Origin: Flavobacterium tiangeerense
Lineage (GTDB): Bacteria; Bacteroidota; Bacteroidia; Flavobacteriales; Flavobacteriaceae
Direction: 5' to 3'
DNA: 64,000 bases
NCBI RefSeq assembly: GCF_007830355.1
Contig: NZ_VLKO01000008.1
Coordinates: 1-64,000 of the forward strand
Shown here: piece by piece, positions 45,734 through 53,836 of the stretch
How positions within the stretch are numbered: position 1 is the stretch's first letter
How the letters are laid out: each line of letters begins with the position of its first letter
Made by a program: the position numbers and the translations under genes
The notes under the pieces: model-generated
What the model was told of the DNA's origin: nothing
Database searches by the model: none
What the model saw: the letters and a program-made list of their open reading frames with translations, nothing else

Positions 45734-46708
45734 ATGAAAAATATTGCCATCATCATGGGCGGGTATTCAAGCGAATATAAAATATCACTCATCAGCGGAA
45801 ACGTTGTCTATCAATACCTTGACAAGACAAAATACAATGGCTTTCGCATCCATATTTTTAAAGAAAAATGGGTTTACGTTGACGCAAATGATGCTGAATT
45901 TCCAATAGATAAGAATGATTTTTCAGTAACTGTTGCAGGTAACAAGATTACTTTCGATTGTGTTTTCAATGCCATTCACGGTACACCCGGGGAAGATGGA
46001 TTAATGCAGGCCTACTTTGAACTATTGCACATCCCGCAAACTTCTTGCGATTATTACCAAGCCGCATTAACGTTCAACAAACGCGATTTACTGTCGGTTT
46101 TAAAACCATACGGTATAAAAACCGCTACTTCTTACTATTTAAACAAAGGAGATATTATCAATACCGCTGAAATTGTTGCTAAAGTTGGTTTGCCTTGCTT
46201 TGTAAAACCCAATAAAGCGGGTTCTAGCTTCGGAATTTCAAAAGTAAAAACTGCTGCCGAATTGCCTATCGCGATTGAAGTTGCTTACAAAGAAGACAAC
46301 GAAATAATAATAGAAAGTTTTCTTGACGGAACTGAGGTTTCTGTAGGTGTTATCAATTATAAAGGAACAGTGACCGTTTTACCGATAACCGAAATCGTTT
46401 CAGAAAATGATTTTTTTGATTATGAAGCCAAATATTTAGGAAAGTCTCAAGAAATCACACCAGCAAGAATCTCAGATGAAATGACGCAAAAAGTAAGTGA
46501 TATAGCCAAACGCGCTTACGAAGTACTCAAAATGAAAGGTTTCTCCAGAAGCGAATTTATTATTGTAAATGAAGAACCACACATGCTTGAAATGAATACT
46601 ATTCCAGGTTTAACCACCGAAAGTTTAATTCCGCAACAAGCCAAAGCTGCAGGAATTTCATTGGAAGATTTGTTTACTAATGCGATAGAATTAGCTTTAA
46701 ATAACTAA
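45734..46708 (+). CDS. ddl: D-alanine--D-alanine ligase
   Basis: 324 residues from ATG 45734, where the ATP-grasp family N-terminus begins (MKNIAIIMGGYSSEYKISL). The preceding 144 nt in the same frame translate the palindromic element and are not coding. Motifs: HGTPGEDGLMQAYFELLHIP, FVKPNKAGSSFGISKV (ATP lysine), EIIIESFLDGTEVSVGV and a C-terminal EMNTIPGLTTESLIPQ for Mg2+ and D-Ala. It makes the D-Ala-D-Ala dipeptide of peptidoglycan in the cytoplasm. A DUF421 gene follows after 9 nt, so the two are co-transcribed. Confidence 0.95.
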   Translation: MKNIAIIMGGYSSEYKISLISGNVVYQYLDKTKYNGFRIHIFKEKWVYVDANDAEFPIDKNDFSVTVAGNKITFDCVFNAIHGTPGEDGLMQAYFELLHIPQTSCDYYQAALTFNKRDLLSVLKPYGIKTATSYYLNKGDIINTAEIVAKVGLPCFVKPNKAGSSFGISKVKTAAELPIAIEVAYKEDNEIIIESFLDGTEVSVGVINYKGTVTVLPITEIVSENDFFDYEAKYLGKSQEITPARISDEMTQKVSDIAKRAYEVLKMKGFSRSEFIIVNEEPHMLEMNTIPGLTTESLIPQQAKAAGISLEDLFTNAIELALNN

Positions 46709-46717
46709 CTTTCCATT

Positions 46718-47410
46718 ATGACAGAAATCTTTGAATGGAACCGATTATTATACAATAATCTACCAGAATCCTTTCTTTTAGAGGTCATTTTCCGTTCTAC
46801 CATAATGTTTTCCGTTTTGCTATTGACATTAAAAATAGCTGGTAAACGGGGTGTGAAACAATTATCCGTATTTGAAACGGTAATCATTATTGCCTTAGGA
46901 TCAGCAGCGGGAGATCCTATGTTTTATGAAGAAGTTGGTATCATTCCACCCATAACCGTATTTCTGGTTATTATCCTTTTGTACCGATTAGTAACTTCGC
47001 TCACCGGAAAAAGTAAACGCTTTGAAGAGTTTATAGAAGGAAAAACCGAATGTATCATCAGCGAAGGGAAATTCTCAATCGCTACTTTCAAAAAAGAGAG
47101 CCTGGCACAAGATGAATTCTTTTCGGAACTTCGATTGAAATCAATAGAGCATTTAGGACAGGTTAAGAATGCATTTATGGAAACAAGTGGAGAGATTAGT
47201 GTTTTCTATTACGAAGACCACGAAGTCCAGCCAGGATTACCAATTTTGCCTTTTTTATTCAAATTAAAAAGTAAAAAAATCCCAATAGAAGGTATGTATT
47301 CCTGTACGTTTTGCGGCAACACAGAAAGTCATAAACCAGGTAATGCCCTATGCAGTATTTGCACAAAGTCTGAATGGGTTGAGGCCATACAAACAATCCG
47401 AAAAACCTAG
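46718..47410 (+). CDS. DUF421 (YetF-type) membrane protein with C-terminal zinc-ribbon-like motif
   Basis: 230 residues. Two or three N-terminal hydrophobic helices (about 25-95, including GKRGVKQLSVFETVIIIALGS split by charge) are followed by the small cytoplasmic YetF-like domain (ECIISEGKFSIATFKKESLA ... LRLKSIEHLGQVKNAFMETS). The C-terminus has CTFCGNTESH and ALCSICTKSEW, two CxxC pairs that could bind zinc, an addition I do not associate with the standard YetF family. Function unknown. Nine nt after ddl. Confidence 0.85.
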   Translation: MTEIFEWNRLLYNNLPESFLLEVIFRSTIMFSVLLLTLKIAGKRGVKQLSVFETVIIIALGSAAGDPMFYEEVGIIPPITVFLVIILLYRLVTSLTGKSKRFEEFIEGKTECIISEGKFSIATFKKESLAQDEFFSELRLKSIEHLGQVKNAFMETSGEISVFYYEDHEVQPGLPILPFLFKLKSKKIPIEGMYSCTFCGNTESHKPGNALCSICTKSEWVEAIQTIRKT

Positions 47411-47454
47411 TTCAACCCAAAGAAAATCATTTTGATTTAATTATAACTTTTACA

Positions 47455-47910
47455 ATGAGAAAAGCCATATTCCCGGGTTCATTTGACCCAATAACTTTAG
47501 GACATGAAGACATCATCAAAAGAAGCTTACCCTTATTTGATGAAATAGTTATTGCGATTGGTGTCAATGCCGAAAAAAAATACATGTTCTCTCTAGAAGA
47601 AAGAAAAAGATTTATTGAGGAGACTTTTAAGGATGAAACTAAAGTTTCAGTCATTACCTATGAAGGGTTAACCACTGATCTTTGTAAAAAATTAAAAGCA
47701 GATTTCATCCTTCGTGGTTTACGAAATCCAGCCGATTTTGAATTTGAAAAAGCTATTGCGCACACCAATCGTAGGTTATCAAAAATAGAAACGGTGTTTT
47801 TATTGACCGCAGCAAAAACGTCGTATATCAGTTCCAGTATAGTAAGAGATGTGATTCGCAACAACGGGCAATATGAAATGTTAGTTCCAGATGCGGTTAG
47901 GATAAAATAA
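47455..47910 (+). CDS. coaD: Phosphopantetheine adenylyltransferase
   Basis: 151 residues. Fourth step of coenzyme A synthesis from pantothenate. The nucleotidyltransferase motif GSFDPITLGH is at residues 8-17, and the C-terminal TSYISSSIVRD is conserved. Length is normal. It lies 44 nt after the DUF421 gene and may be transcribed with ddl. Confidence 0.96.
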   Translation: MRKAIFPGSFDPITLGHEDIIKRSLPLFDEIVIAIGVNAEKKYMFSLEERKRFIEETFKDETKVSVITYEGLTTDLCKKLKADFILRGLRNPADFEFEKAIAHTNRRLSKIETVFLLTAAKTSYISSSIVRDVIRNNGQYEMLVPDAVRIK

Positions 47911-48007
47911 TACTTCTGATATCGATATAATTCGTTAAAAAGTCACAAAAACAAGTGTTCTAAAAGTAGAAATACATAATTTTCCATAAAAATAAAAGCC
48001 ATCAAAC

Positions 48008-48586
48008 ATGAGTATAGAAAGAGAATTAAGCAAACGCAGCGGGTCAAAATGTGAACTATGCGGTTCAACTGAGAACCTAAAAGTATATCAAGTTTTACCT
48101 ACCAAAAAAGGCGGACTTGACGAAAGTATTATGGCTTGTACGACGTGCATTGACCAAATTGAAAATCCAGATAACGTAGATTTAAATCACTGGAGATGTT
48201 TAAATGATAGCATGTGGAGTGAACATACTGCCGTACAAGTTGTCGCATGGAGAATGTTAAGTCGTATGCGCAATGCGGGATGGCCTCAGGAATTATTAGA
48301 CCAAATGTATCTTGATGAAGAAGTTTTAGCTTGGGCGCAAGCTACAGGCGAAGGCGAGGAAGACGAAAACAAAATCATACACCGCGATAGTAATGGAGTA
48401 ATACTAGAAACAGGAGACTCGGTTGTATTAATCAAAGATTTAAAAGTAAAAGGCTCTAGCATGGTTGCAAAGCAAGGAACTGCTGTACGTAACATTAGAC
48501 TGGATCATGAAAATGCCGAATATATTGAGGGAAAGGTAGATGGTCAAACCATTGTAATTATCACTCAGTATGTAAAGAAAACATAG
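48008..48586 (+). CDS. PhnA-type zinc-ribbon protein
   Basis: 192 residues. An N-terminal zinc ribbon (CELCGSTENLKVYQV and CTTCIDQIE) and the PhnA/YjdM C-terminal domain (HRDSNGVILETGDSVVLIKD ... GTAVRNIRLDHENAEYIEGK, VDGQTIVIITQYVKKT). Despite the historical 'alkylphosphonate uptake' name, the family has no established role in phosphonate use. Between the two parts is a helical insert of about 60 residues (residues 55-115). Monocistronic. Confidence 0.9.
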   Translation: MSIERELSKRSGSKCELCGSTENLKVYQVLPTKKGGLDESIMACTTCIDQIENPDNVDLNHWRCLNDSMWSEHTAVQVVAWRMLSRMRNAGWPQELLDQMYLDEEVLAWAQATGEGEEDENKIIHRDSNGVILETGDSVVLIKDLKVKGSSMVAKQGTAVRNIRLDHENAEYIEGKVDGQTIVIITQYVKKT

Positions 48587-48643
48587 TTTTTAGTAATCAG
48601 TTTGCAGAAAAAAGAGAACAGAAAAAAATATACATTAAACTAA

Positions 48644-48688
48644 AAATCGTTAACAGTAAAACAAAATTTACTCTTAACGATTTTTTTT
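48644..48688. terminator. Bidirectional terminator between the PhnA and DEAD-box genes
   Basis: Long stem AAATCGTTAA-C-AGTAAA / TTTACT-C-TTAACGATTT around ACAAAA (48644-48683), with a T run on the plus side and an A run on the other. Confidence 0.88.
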
Positions 48689-48728
48689 ACTGAAAACTGA
48701 GACTGAGACTGATACCGAAACTTCGAGG

Positions 48729-50075
48729 CTACTCCTCCTCTTTCTTGATCACCTTTCGAGCAACTTCAATTTTATATTTTTTACCCTTCATTTTTTCATC
48801 CTTGATGGCGTGCAATAAATCTTTTACTTTGTTGAATTTTACTGCTGCAAATGAAATAAAATCTTTGACTTCGATAAGACCTAAATCCCCTTTTTCTAAT
48901 TTTCCTTTCTGAGAAAAGAAGCCTACGATATCTATTTTATTCAATTTATTTTTCTTCCCACCACTGATGTATATAGTTTGAAATTCAGGCGGTTTTGGTA
49001 AACTAACAGTATTCTCCACTTTTAATTCCGTCATGGAGTAATCAATATAATCTAGCTTTTTCTCGCTTTCATTGAAAATAATGTATGCGGTACCTGAGTT
49101 TTGCATCCTCGCAGTACGTCCGTTTCTATGTGTAAACTCATCTTCTTTAGATGGTAAATGATAGTGAATAACATGCTTCATCTCTGGAATATCAAGTCCA
49201 CGAGCAGCAAGATCAGTGGTTATTAAATAAGTCATACTGCCATTTCTAAACTGTATAAGCGCACGCTCCCGCTCCTCTTGATCCATGCCGCCATGGTAAT
49301 ACGTAGCATAAATGCCTTTTGCATTCAAAGTATCACTAATACGTTCTGCAGCGTCTCTATGATTACAAAATACGATTGCAGCCTGTGACTTCAAAGAACA
49401 AATTAAATTAAATAAACTACCCATTTTATCCTTGTCTTTAGAAACAACCATTCGCATAGAAAGATTGGTTTCTACAACATGCTCAGGAATAAAATCTAAA
49501 ATAGTAGGATTAAGTACACGTGTATATTTAGGTATTTCAATATCTGAAGTAGCCGAAACCAACACTCGTTTATTCAATTTGGTTAATTTCCCAATGATAA
49601 ATGACATTTGCTCATGAAAACCAAGCTGTAATGATTTATCAAATTCATCTAAAATTAAGGTTTGAATTTTATCAACCCTAAAAGTTCCTCTATCAATATG
49701 ATCTGCAATTCTACCTGGAGTTCCTATCAAAACAGCTGGTGGATTGCTTAAGTTTTTAATTTCAGTATCTATGGAGTGCCCACCGTAGCATACATTTACT
49801 TTATAATCAGTACCCATTTTTTTCCAAACTTGTTCTATTTGGAGTCCCAACTCACGTGAGGGAACTAAAATTAAACATTGCACCGAAAGTATTTCGGGCT
49901 GTAGTATTTCAAATATTGGTAGTAAAAAAGCGAGTGTTTTCCCTGAACCTGTAGGAGACAGTAATAAAATATTATTGTCATTCAGGATAGCATCTTGTGC
50001 TACTTCTTGCATTTCATTTAGGCTTTCTATACCTAAATTCAAAAGTATATTGTTGGAGTGGTGCTTCGTATTCAT
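48729..50075 (-). CDS. DEAD-box RNA helicase, DbpA-like
   Basis: 448 residues with two RecA-like domains and a C-terminal DbpA-type RNA-binding domain (about 375-445, NKIDIVGFFSQKGKLEKGDL). Motif I is SPTGSGKTLAF. Motif II reads DEFD in place of DEAD. Motif III is SAT, and motif VI is HRNGRTARM in place of the usual HRxGRxGR. Probably helps fold or assemble 23S rRNA like DbpA. The substitutions are conservative enough for activity to be plausible. Monocistronic, with its own -7 element. Confidence 0.9.
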   Translation of the reverse strand: MNTKHHSNNILLNLGIESLNEMQEVAQDAILNDNNILLLSPTGSGKTLAFLLPIFEILQPEILSVQCLILVPSRELGLQIEQVWKKMGTDYKVNVCYGGHSIDTEIKNLSNPPAVLIGTPGRIADHIDRGTFRVDKIQTLILDEFDKSLQLGFHEQMSFIIGKLTKLNKRVLVSATSDIEIPKYTRVLNPTILDFIPEHVVETNLSMRMVVSKDKDKMGSLFNLICSLKSQAAIVFCNHRDAAERISDTLNAKGIYATYYHGGMDQEERERALIQFRNGSMTYLITTDLAARGLDIPEMKHVIHYHLPSKEDEFTHRNGRTARMQNSGTAYIIFNESEKKLDYIDYSMTELKVENTVSLPKPPEFQTIYISGGKKNKLNKIDIVGFFSQKGKLEKGDLGLIEVKDFISFAAVKFNKVKDLLHAIKDEKMKGKKYKIEVARKVIKKEEE

Positions 50076-50089
50076 TTTATTCGTTTGTG

Positions 50090-50097
50090 CAAAGGTA
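50090..50097 (-). promoter_or_regulatory. -7 element (TACCTTTG) for the DEAD-box gene
   Basis: Exact TAnnTTTG on the minus strand, 14 nt upstream of the start. Confidence 0.6.
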
Positions 50098-50199
50098 ATT
50101 TTAAATTGCGACTAATGAATTTTGTCGTTTAAAATTTCGATAATTTCATACATCTGCCCTATTATTAAATATTCCTTTTAAAGATTCTATAAAAAAAGC

Positions 50200-50207
50200 T
50201 AAATTTG
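50200..50207 (+). promoter_or_regulatory. -7 element (TAAATTTG) for the M14 peptidase gene
   Basis: Exact TAnnTTTG, 22 nt before ATG 50230. Confidence 0.6.
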
Positions 50208-50229
50208 AAGCTCTTATATTTACGTAACC

Positions 50230-51960
50230 ATGAAATATTTACACTACTTTTTTCTTTTATGTACCATTTGTTCTTTGGCACAAAATCAAAATAAATACGA
50301 TACTTTTTTTGAAAAAGGCAACGGAAATCAATCGGCATCCTACCCAGAAACTATTGCGTATTACAAATTATTAGCAAAAGATTTCCCAACCATCAACATG
50401 CAAGAAATGGGGTTAACAGATAGCGGAGAACCGCTGCATATGGTTGTTTTTAATCCTGAAAAGCAATTTGATTTTGGAGAAATCCAAAAAAACAAAGCCG
50501 TAATCTTGATTAATAACGGTATTCATGCCGGTGAACCAGACGGAATTGATGCTAGTATGCAACTATTTAGAGATTTAGCTTTGGGTAAAATAAAAGCACC
50601 CAAAAATACGGTAATTGTTTGTATACCTGTTTATAATATTGGAGGAGCTTTGAATAGAAATTCGACCTCAAGAGCCAATCAAGACGGACCCGAAGTGTAT
50701 GGTTTTCGTGGAAACGCACGCAACTACGATTTAAATAGAGATTACATCAAATCAGATACCCGAAATACAAAAAGTTTTGTGGACATTTTTCATAAAATAA
50801 ATGCTGATGTTTTTATTGACAACCATGTTAGTAATGGCTCGGATTACCAGTATAAGCTCACTTATATCATGACTCAACACAATAAATTAGGAACTGTCTT
50901 AGGCGATTTTTTAAATGCTAAAATGATGCCGTCAATTGTAGCTGATTTACAAAAAAAGAAAATTGAAACCACACCCTATGTAAACGCTTTTCAAGACACT
51001 CCTGATAAGGGATTTGCACAGTTTTTTGAAAGTCCAAGATATGCTACTGGATACACTTCCTTGTTTAATACACTCGGCTTTGTTGTAGAAACACACATGC
51101 TAAAAAAATATGCTGATCGTGTAAAAGTTACCTATGAATACATGAAATCAACGATTGATTACACCGATGAAAATTACAAAACCATCAAAGAACTCAGGTT
51201 AAAAAACGAAAACCAATATGCTCCAAAGAAAAAATACACCTTAAAATGGGAAATTGACACCACTAAAACCGAATCATTCTTTTTTAGAGGTTTTGAGGCT
51301 AGCTATAAAAAAAGTGATGTCACTACAGGAAATCGACTTTATTACGATCAAAAAAAGCCATTTCAAAAAAACATTCCATATAACAAAGAATACAAATCTG
51401 TAAAAGAAATTGTAATTCCTCAGGCTTATATCGTCCCAAAAGGTTTTTGGCCTGTAATTGACTTATTAAAAAGCAATACCATATCCTATTCACAACTTAA
51501 AAACGATACTATTATTGAAGTAGAAAGTTATAAAATAGCTGATTTTAAAACTAGCAGCTCAGCCTACGAAGGACATTATCTACATCGAAATACAACCGTA
51601 AACGCTACAATTGAGAAGAGGGCTTTCGCCAAAGGTGATTATTTGATACCTACGCAACAAAAAGGTATTAAATATATCTTAGAAACATTAGAGCCGGAGG
51701 CAGTGGATTCTTTTTTCAATTGGAACTTCTTTGATACACTACTCCAACAAAAAGAAGGCTATTCTGATTATGTTTTTGAAGATACTGCAACTCAAATTTT
51801 TAAAGAAAACCCATCTTTGAAAGCAGAATTTGAAACAAAAAAACAAAACGACGAAGCCTTTTTAAAAAATCCGGAAGAGCAACTAGAGTGGATATACAAA
51901 CATTCGGTTTACTATGAAAAGGCACATTTACAATATCCTGTTTATCGTGTTTTAAAATAA
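50230..51960 (+). CDS. Secreted M14-family zinc carboxypeptidase-like protein
   Basis: 576 residues with a signal peptide (about 1-18, LCTICSLAQ). The M14 zinc site is visible as NNGIHAGEPDGIDASM (His and Glu in HxxE) and a downstream His in DNHVSNGSDY, with NYDLNRDYIKSDT as substrate-binding Arg region. The C-terminal half (about 330-576) is not a domain I recognise. It probably trims peptides in the periplasm. No T9SS sorting domain is present. Confidence 0.88.
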   Translation: MKYLHYFFLLCTICSLAQNQNKYDTFFEKGNGNQSASYPETIAYYKLLAKDFPTINMQEMGLTDSGEPLHMVVFNPEKQFDFGEIQKNKAVILINNGIHAGEPDGIDASMQLFRDLALGKIKAPKNTVIVCIPVYNIGGALNRNSTSRANQDGPEVYGFRGNARNYDLNRDYIKSDTRNTKSFVDIFHKINADVFIDNHVSNGSDYQYKLTYIMTQHNKLGTVLGDFLNAKMMPSIVADLQKKKIETTPYVNAFQDTPDKGFAQFFESPRYATGYTSLFNTLGFVVETHMLKKYADRVKVTYEYMKSTIDYTDENYKTIKELRLKNENQYAPKKKYTLKWEIDTTKTESFFFRGFEASYKKSDVTTGNRLYYDQKKPFQKNIPYNKEYKSVKEIVIPQAYIVPKGFWPVIDLLKSNTISYSQLKNDTIIEVESYKIADFKTSSSAYEGHYLHRNTTVNATIEKRAFAKGDYLIPTQQKGIKYILETLEPEAVDSFFNWNFFDTLLQQKEGYSDYVFEDTATQIFKENPSLKAEFETKKQNDEAFLKNPEEQLEWIYKHSVYYEKAHLQYPVYRVLK

Positions 51961-51986
51961 AAAAAGTTCCAGTTGAATTATATATA

Positions 51987-52046
51987 AAACACGAATTTCA
52001 CGCATTTACACTAATTATTTAGTGGAAATTCGTGAAATTCGTGTTT
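51987..52046. repeat. 60-bp long palindrome downstream of the M14 peptidase gene
   Basis: Perfect 16-bp arms AAACACGAATTTCACG (51987-52002) and CGTGAAATTCGTGTTT (52031-52046), with a second, nearly perfect pair inside (TTTACACTAA with TTAGTGGAAA). No T run follows, so it is not a standard terminator. The half-site AATTCGTG occurs twice in the right part. I recall similar 'CGTGAAATTCGTG' repeats in many Bacteroidota intergenic regions. Confidence 0.8.
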
Positions 52047-52105
52047 AATTTAATACGTCAGTATAAAACTGCTCAATCACCTTTATATGTTTTCGAAAAA
52101 TAGGA

Positions 52106-52708
52106 CTATTTCAGTAGCTTCTCTTCTTCAAACAATAATTTTATATTTTCATAGGAATTTTTCAATGCCTCTTTTATTTGTTCTGCATTCATCCAAGCTA
52201 CTTTTTCAATTCCCTCTTCTAATTGTCCTTGAGGAGTTCCTTCAAAATCAGATTGCATTTCAAACCAGTGTGTCACTTTAAGCTTATACTTGCCATTTCT
52301 TTTAAAGACATGATACGTTTTTTGTAATTTGTGAGAAATTGACAACCCATTTACACCTGTTTCCTCTTCTACTTCACGCATTGCGGTATCCTCAATATCC
52401 TCCCCTTTTTCAATTCCGCCCTTAGGTAAATCCCATTTTCCATTTCTAAAAATAAATAAAACCTCTCCCTTTTTATTATAAACCAGTCCGCCACCAGCTT
52501 TACATACTGGAATTTTGGCCTTCAAAGTCTTCATAATCAAGGTTTCATCTGGATGATATAAATAGGCTTTATTTATTTTATTTTGAAAAATTTTCACTAT
52601 AAGCTGTTCAATATCAATACTTTCTAAGAGGAACAATTGAAAATCTGTTTCCTTTGAAATATGATTTGTCAAAAAAAGTGGTTTGTCGTTAACAAAAACT
52701 TTATACAT
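52106..52708 (-). CDS. NUDIX hydrolase
   Basis: 200 residues. The NUDIX box GGIEKGEDIEDTAMREVEEE followed by TGV (about 96-118) matches the Gx5Ex7REUxEExGU pattern in full. The N-terminal part (about 1-65) is a separate beta/alpha segment found in Bacteroidota NUDIX proteins. Substrate unknown: nucleotide sugars, ADP-ribose or a damaged nucleotide are possible. The start codon at 52706-52708 overlaps the -7 element of the divergent pyrE gene. Confidence 0.9.
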   Translation of the reverse strand: MYKVFVNDKPLFLTNHISKETDFQLFLLESIDIEQLIVKIFQNKINKAYLYHPDETLIMKTLKAKIPVCKAGGGLVYNKKGEVLFIFRNGKWDLPKGGIEKGEDIEDTAMREVEEETGVNGLSISHKLQKTYHVFKRNGKYKLKVTHWFEMQSDFEGTPQGQLEEGIEKVAWMNAEQIKEALKNSYENIKLLFEEEKLLK

Positions 52709-52711
52709 TTG
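52682..52711 (+). promoter_or_regulatory. Consensus promoter for pyrE
   Basis: TTTG (52682-52685), 18-nt spacer, TACATTTG (52704-52711). The -7 element ends only 4 nt before the pyrE ATG at 52716, which implies a leaderless or nearly leaderless mRNA. The whole promoter lies within the first codons of the divergent NUDIX gene. A near-match in the opposite direction (TATCTTTA, 52727-52734) inside pyrE could serve NUDIX. Confidence 0.75.
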
Positions 52712-52715
52712 TGGT

Positions 52716-53363
52716 ATGATTTTTAATAAAGATACAGCCGAAAAAACAGCCGAATTTCTATTGCAAATAAATGCAATTAAATTGAATCCAAGAAATCCTT
52801 TTACATGGGCTTCTGGATGGCAATCCCCAATTTATTGTGACAACCGTTTAATCCTTTCATTTCCAGCAGTTAGAAATTACGTTCGCGATGAATTTTCTAA
52901 AAATATTGAGAAACAATTTGGAAAACCTGATGTAATTGCAGGAGTTGCTACAGGAGCAATAGGCATAGGAATGCTTGTAGCAGAAAGTATGGGTCTACCA
53001 TTTGTATACGTAAGACCTGAACCAAAAAAACATGGCAGACAAAATCAAGTAGAGGGATTTTTACAAAAAGGTCAAAATGTTGTTGTAGTTGAAGACTTAA
53101 TTAGTACAGGAAACAGCAGTTTACAAGCTGTTGAAGCCTTGAAAGAAGCTGGAGCCAATGTAAAAGGAATGGCAGCTATATTTACCTATGGTTTTAACGT
53201 GGCCGAAGAAAATTTCAAAAACGCAAATGTTGATTTGTTCACCTTAAGTAACTATCAAAATCTTTTAAATTTGGCTGTAGCCAAAAGATATATTACTGAA
53301 GAAGAAGAACAAACTTTAAGAGAATGGAACGTATCTCCATCAACTTGGAATACAAATGTTTAA
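52716..53363 (+). CDS. pyrE: Orotate phosphoribosyltransferase
   Basis: 215 residues from ATG 52716. The frame can be extended upstream to 52683, but that would place the start inside the promoter and the NUDIX gene. It joins orotate to PRPP to give OMP in pyrimidine synthesis. The PRPP motif VVVVEDLISTGNSS and the signature VRPEPKKHGRQNQVEG are present. It is followed after 22 nt by an SRPBCC protein gene. Confidence 0.96.
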   Translation: MIFNKDTAEKTAEFLLQINAIKLNPRNPFTWASGWQSPIYCDNRLILSFPAVRNYVRDEFSKNIEKQFGKPDVIAGVATGAIGIGMLVAESMGLPFVYVRPEPKKHGRQNQVEGFLQKGQNVVVVEDLISTGNSSLQAVEALKEAGANVKGMAAIFTYGFNVAEENFKNANVDLFTLSNYQNLLNLAVAKRYITEEEEQTLREWNVSPSTWNTNV

Positions 53364-53385
53364 CTAAAAATTAACAACCCAAAAT

Positions 53386-53778
53386 ATGAACTTAGAAAGC
53401 CCAAAAGTTACAGTAGAAAAATCTGATCTTGAAATGTTTAATTTATTAAGTGACGTCAAGAATTTTGAAAAGTTAATGCCAGACAATATTGCTAAATTTG
53501 AAGTAATTAGCGAAGATGCTTTCATTTTTGGACTAAAAGGAATGCCAGAAATTAAATTAAAAATGAAAGAAAAAATAGCACCGAACAAAGTTGTTTTGGG
53601 TGCTGCTAGTGACAAACTTCCATTTACACTTGTTGCAAATATTGAGTCTATATCAGAGGCTAGCAGTAGTGTAAAGCTTGATTTTGAAGGCGATTTTAAC
53701 CCAATGATGGCAATGATGATTAAAGGCCCAATAGGAAAGTTCATTGAAACACTAGCTACAAATATGAATAAACTATAA
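53386..53778 (+). CDS. Small SRPBCC-family protein
   Basis: 130 residues forming one SRPBCC/START-like fold (VTVEKSDLEMFNLLSDVKNF, EDAFIFGLKGMPEIKLKMKE, KLDFEGDFNPMMAMMIKGPI). No signal peptide, so it is cytoplasmic. Ligand unknown. The 22-nt gap to pyrE and shared terminator suggest co-transcription with pyrE; I recall this pair as recurrent in Flavobacteria. Confidence 0.82.
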   Translation: MNLESPKVTVEKSDLEMFNLLSDVKNFEKLMPDNIAKFEVISEDAFIFGLKGMPEIKLKMKEKIAPNKVVLGAASDKLPFTLVANIESISEASSSVKLDFEGDFNPMMAMMIKGPIGKFIETLATNMNKL

Positions 53779-53797
53779 TTTTTTATTCTCCAATCAT

Positions 53798-53836
53798 AAA
53801 AAGTCTTTGAGCAATAGCTTAAAGACTTTTTTTTTT
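53798..53836. terminator. Bidirectional terminator between the pyrE unit and birA
   Basis: 11-bp stem AGTCTTTGAGC / GCTTAAAGACT (one G-T pair) with loop AATA, flanked by A and T runs. Confidence 0.9.

Noticed and set aside
47919-47928. Ten-base palindrome ATATCGATAT after coaD
   Set aside because: Short and AT-rich, expected by chance. No promoter or terminator context.
48690-48720. Short direct repeats of CTGAGA type near 48695-48715
   Set aside because: Only two to three imperfect units. Probably a chance microsatellite.
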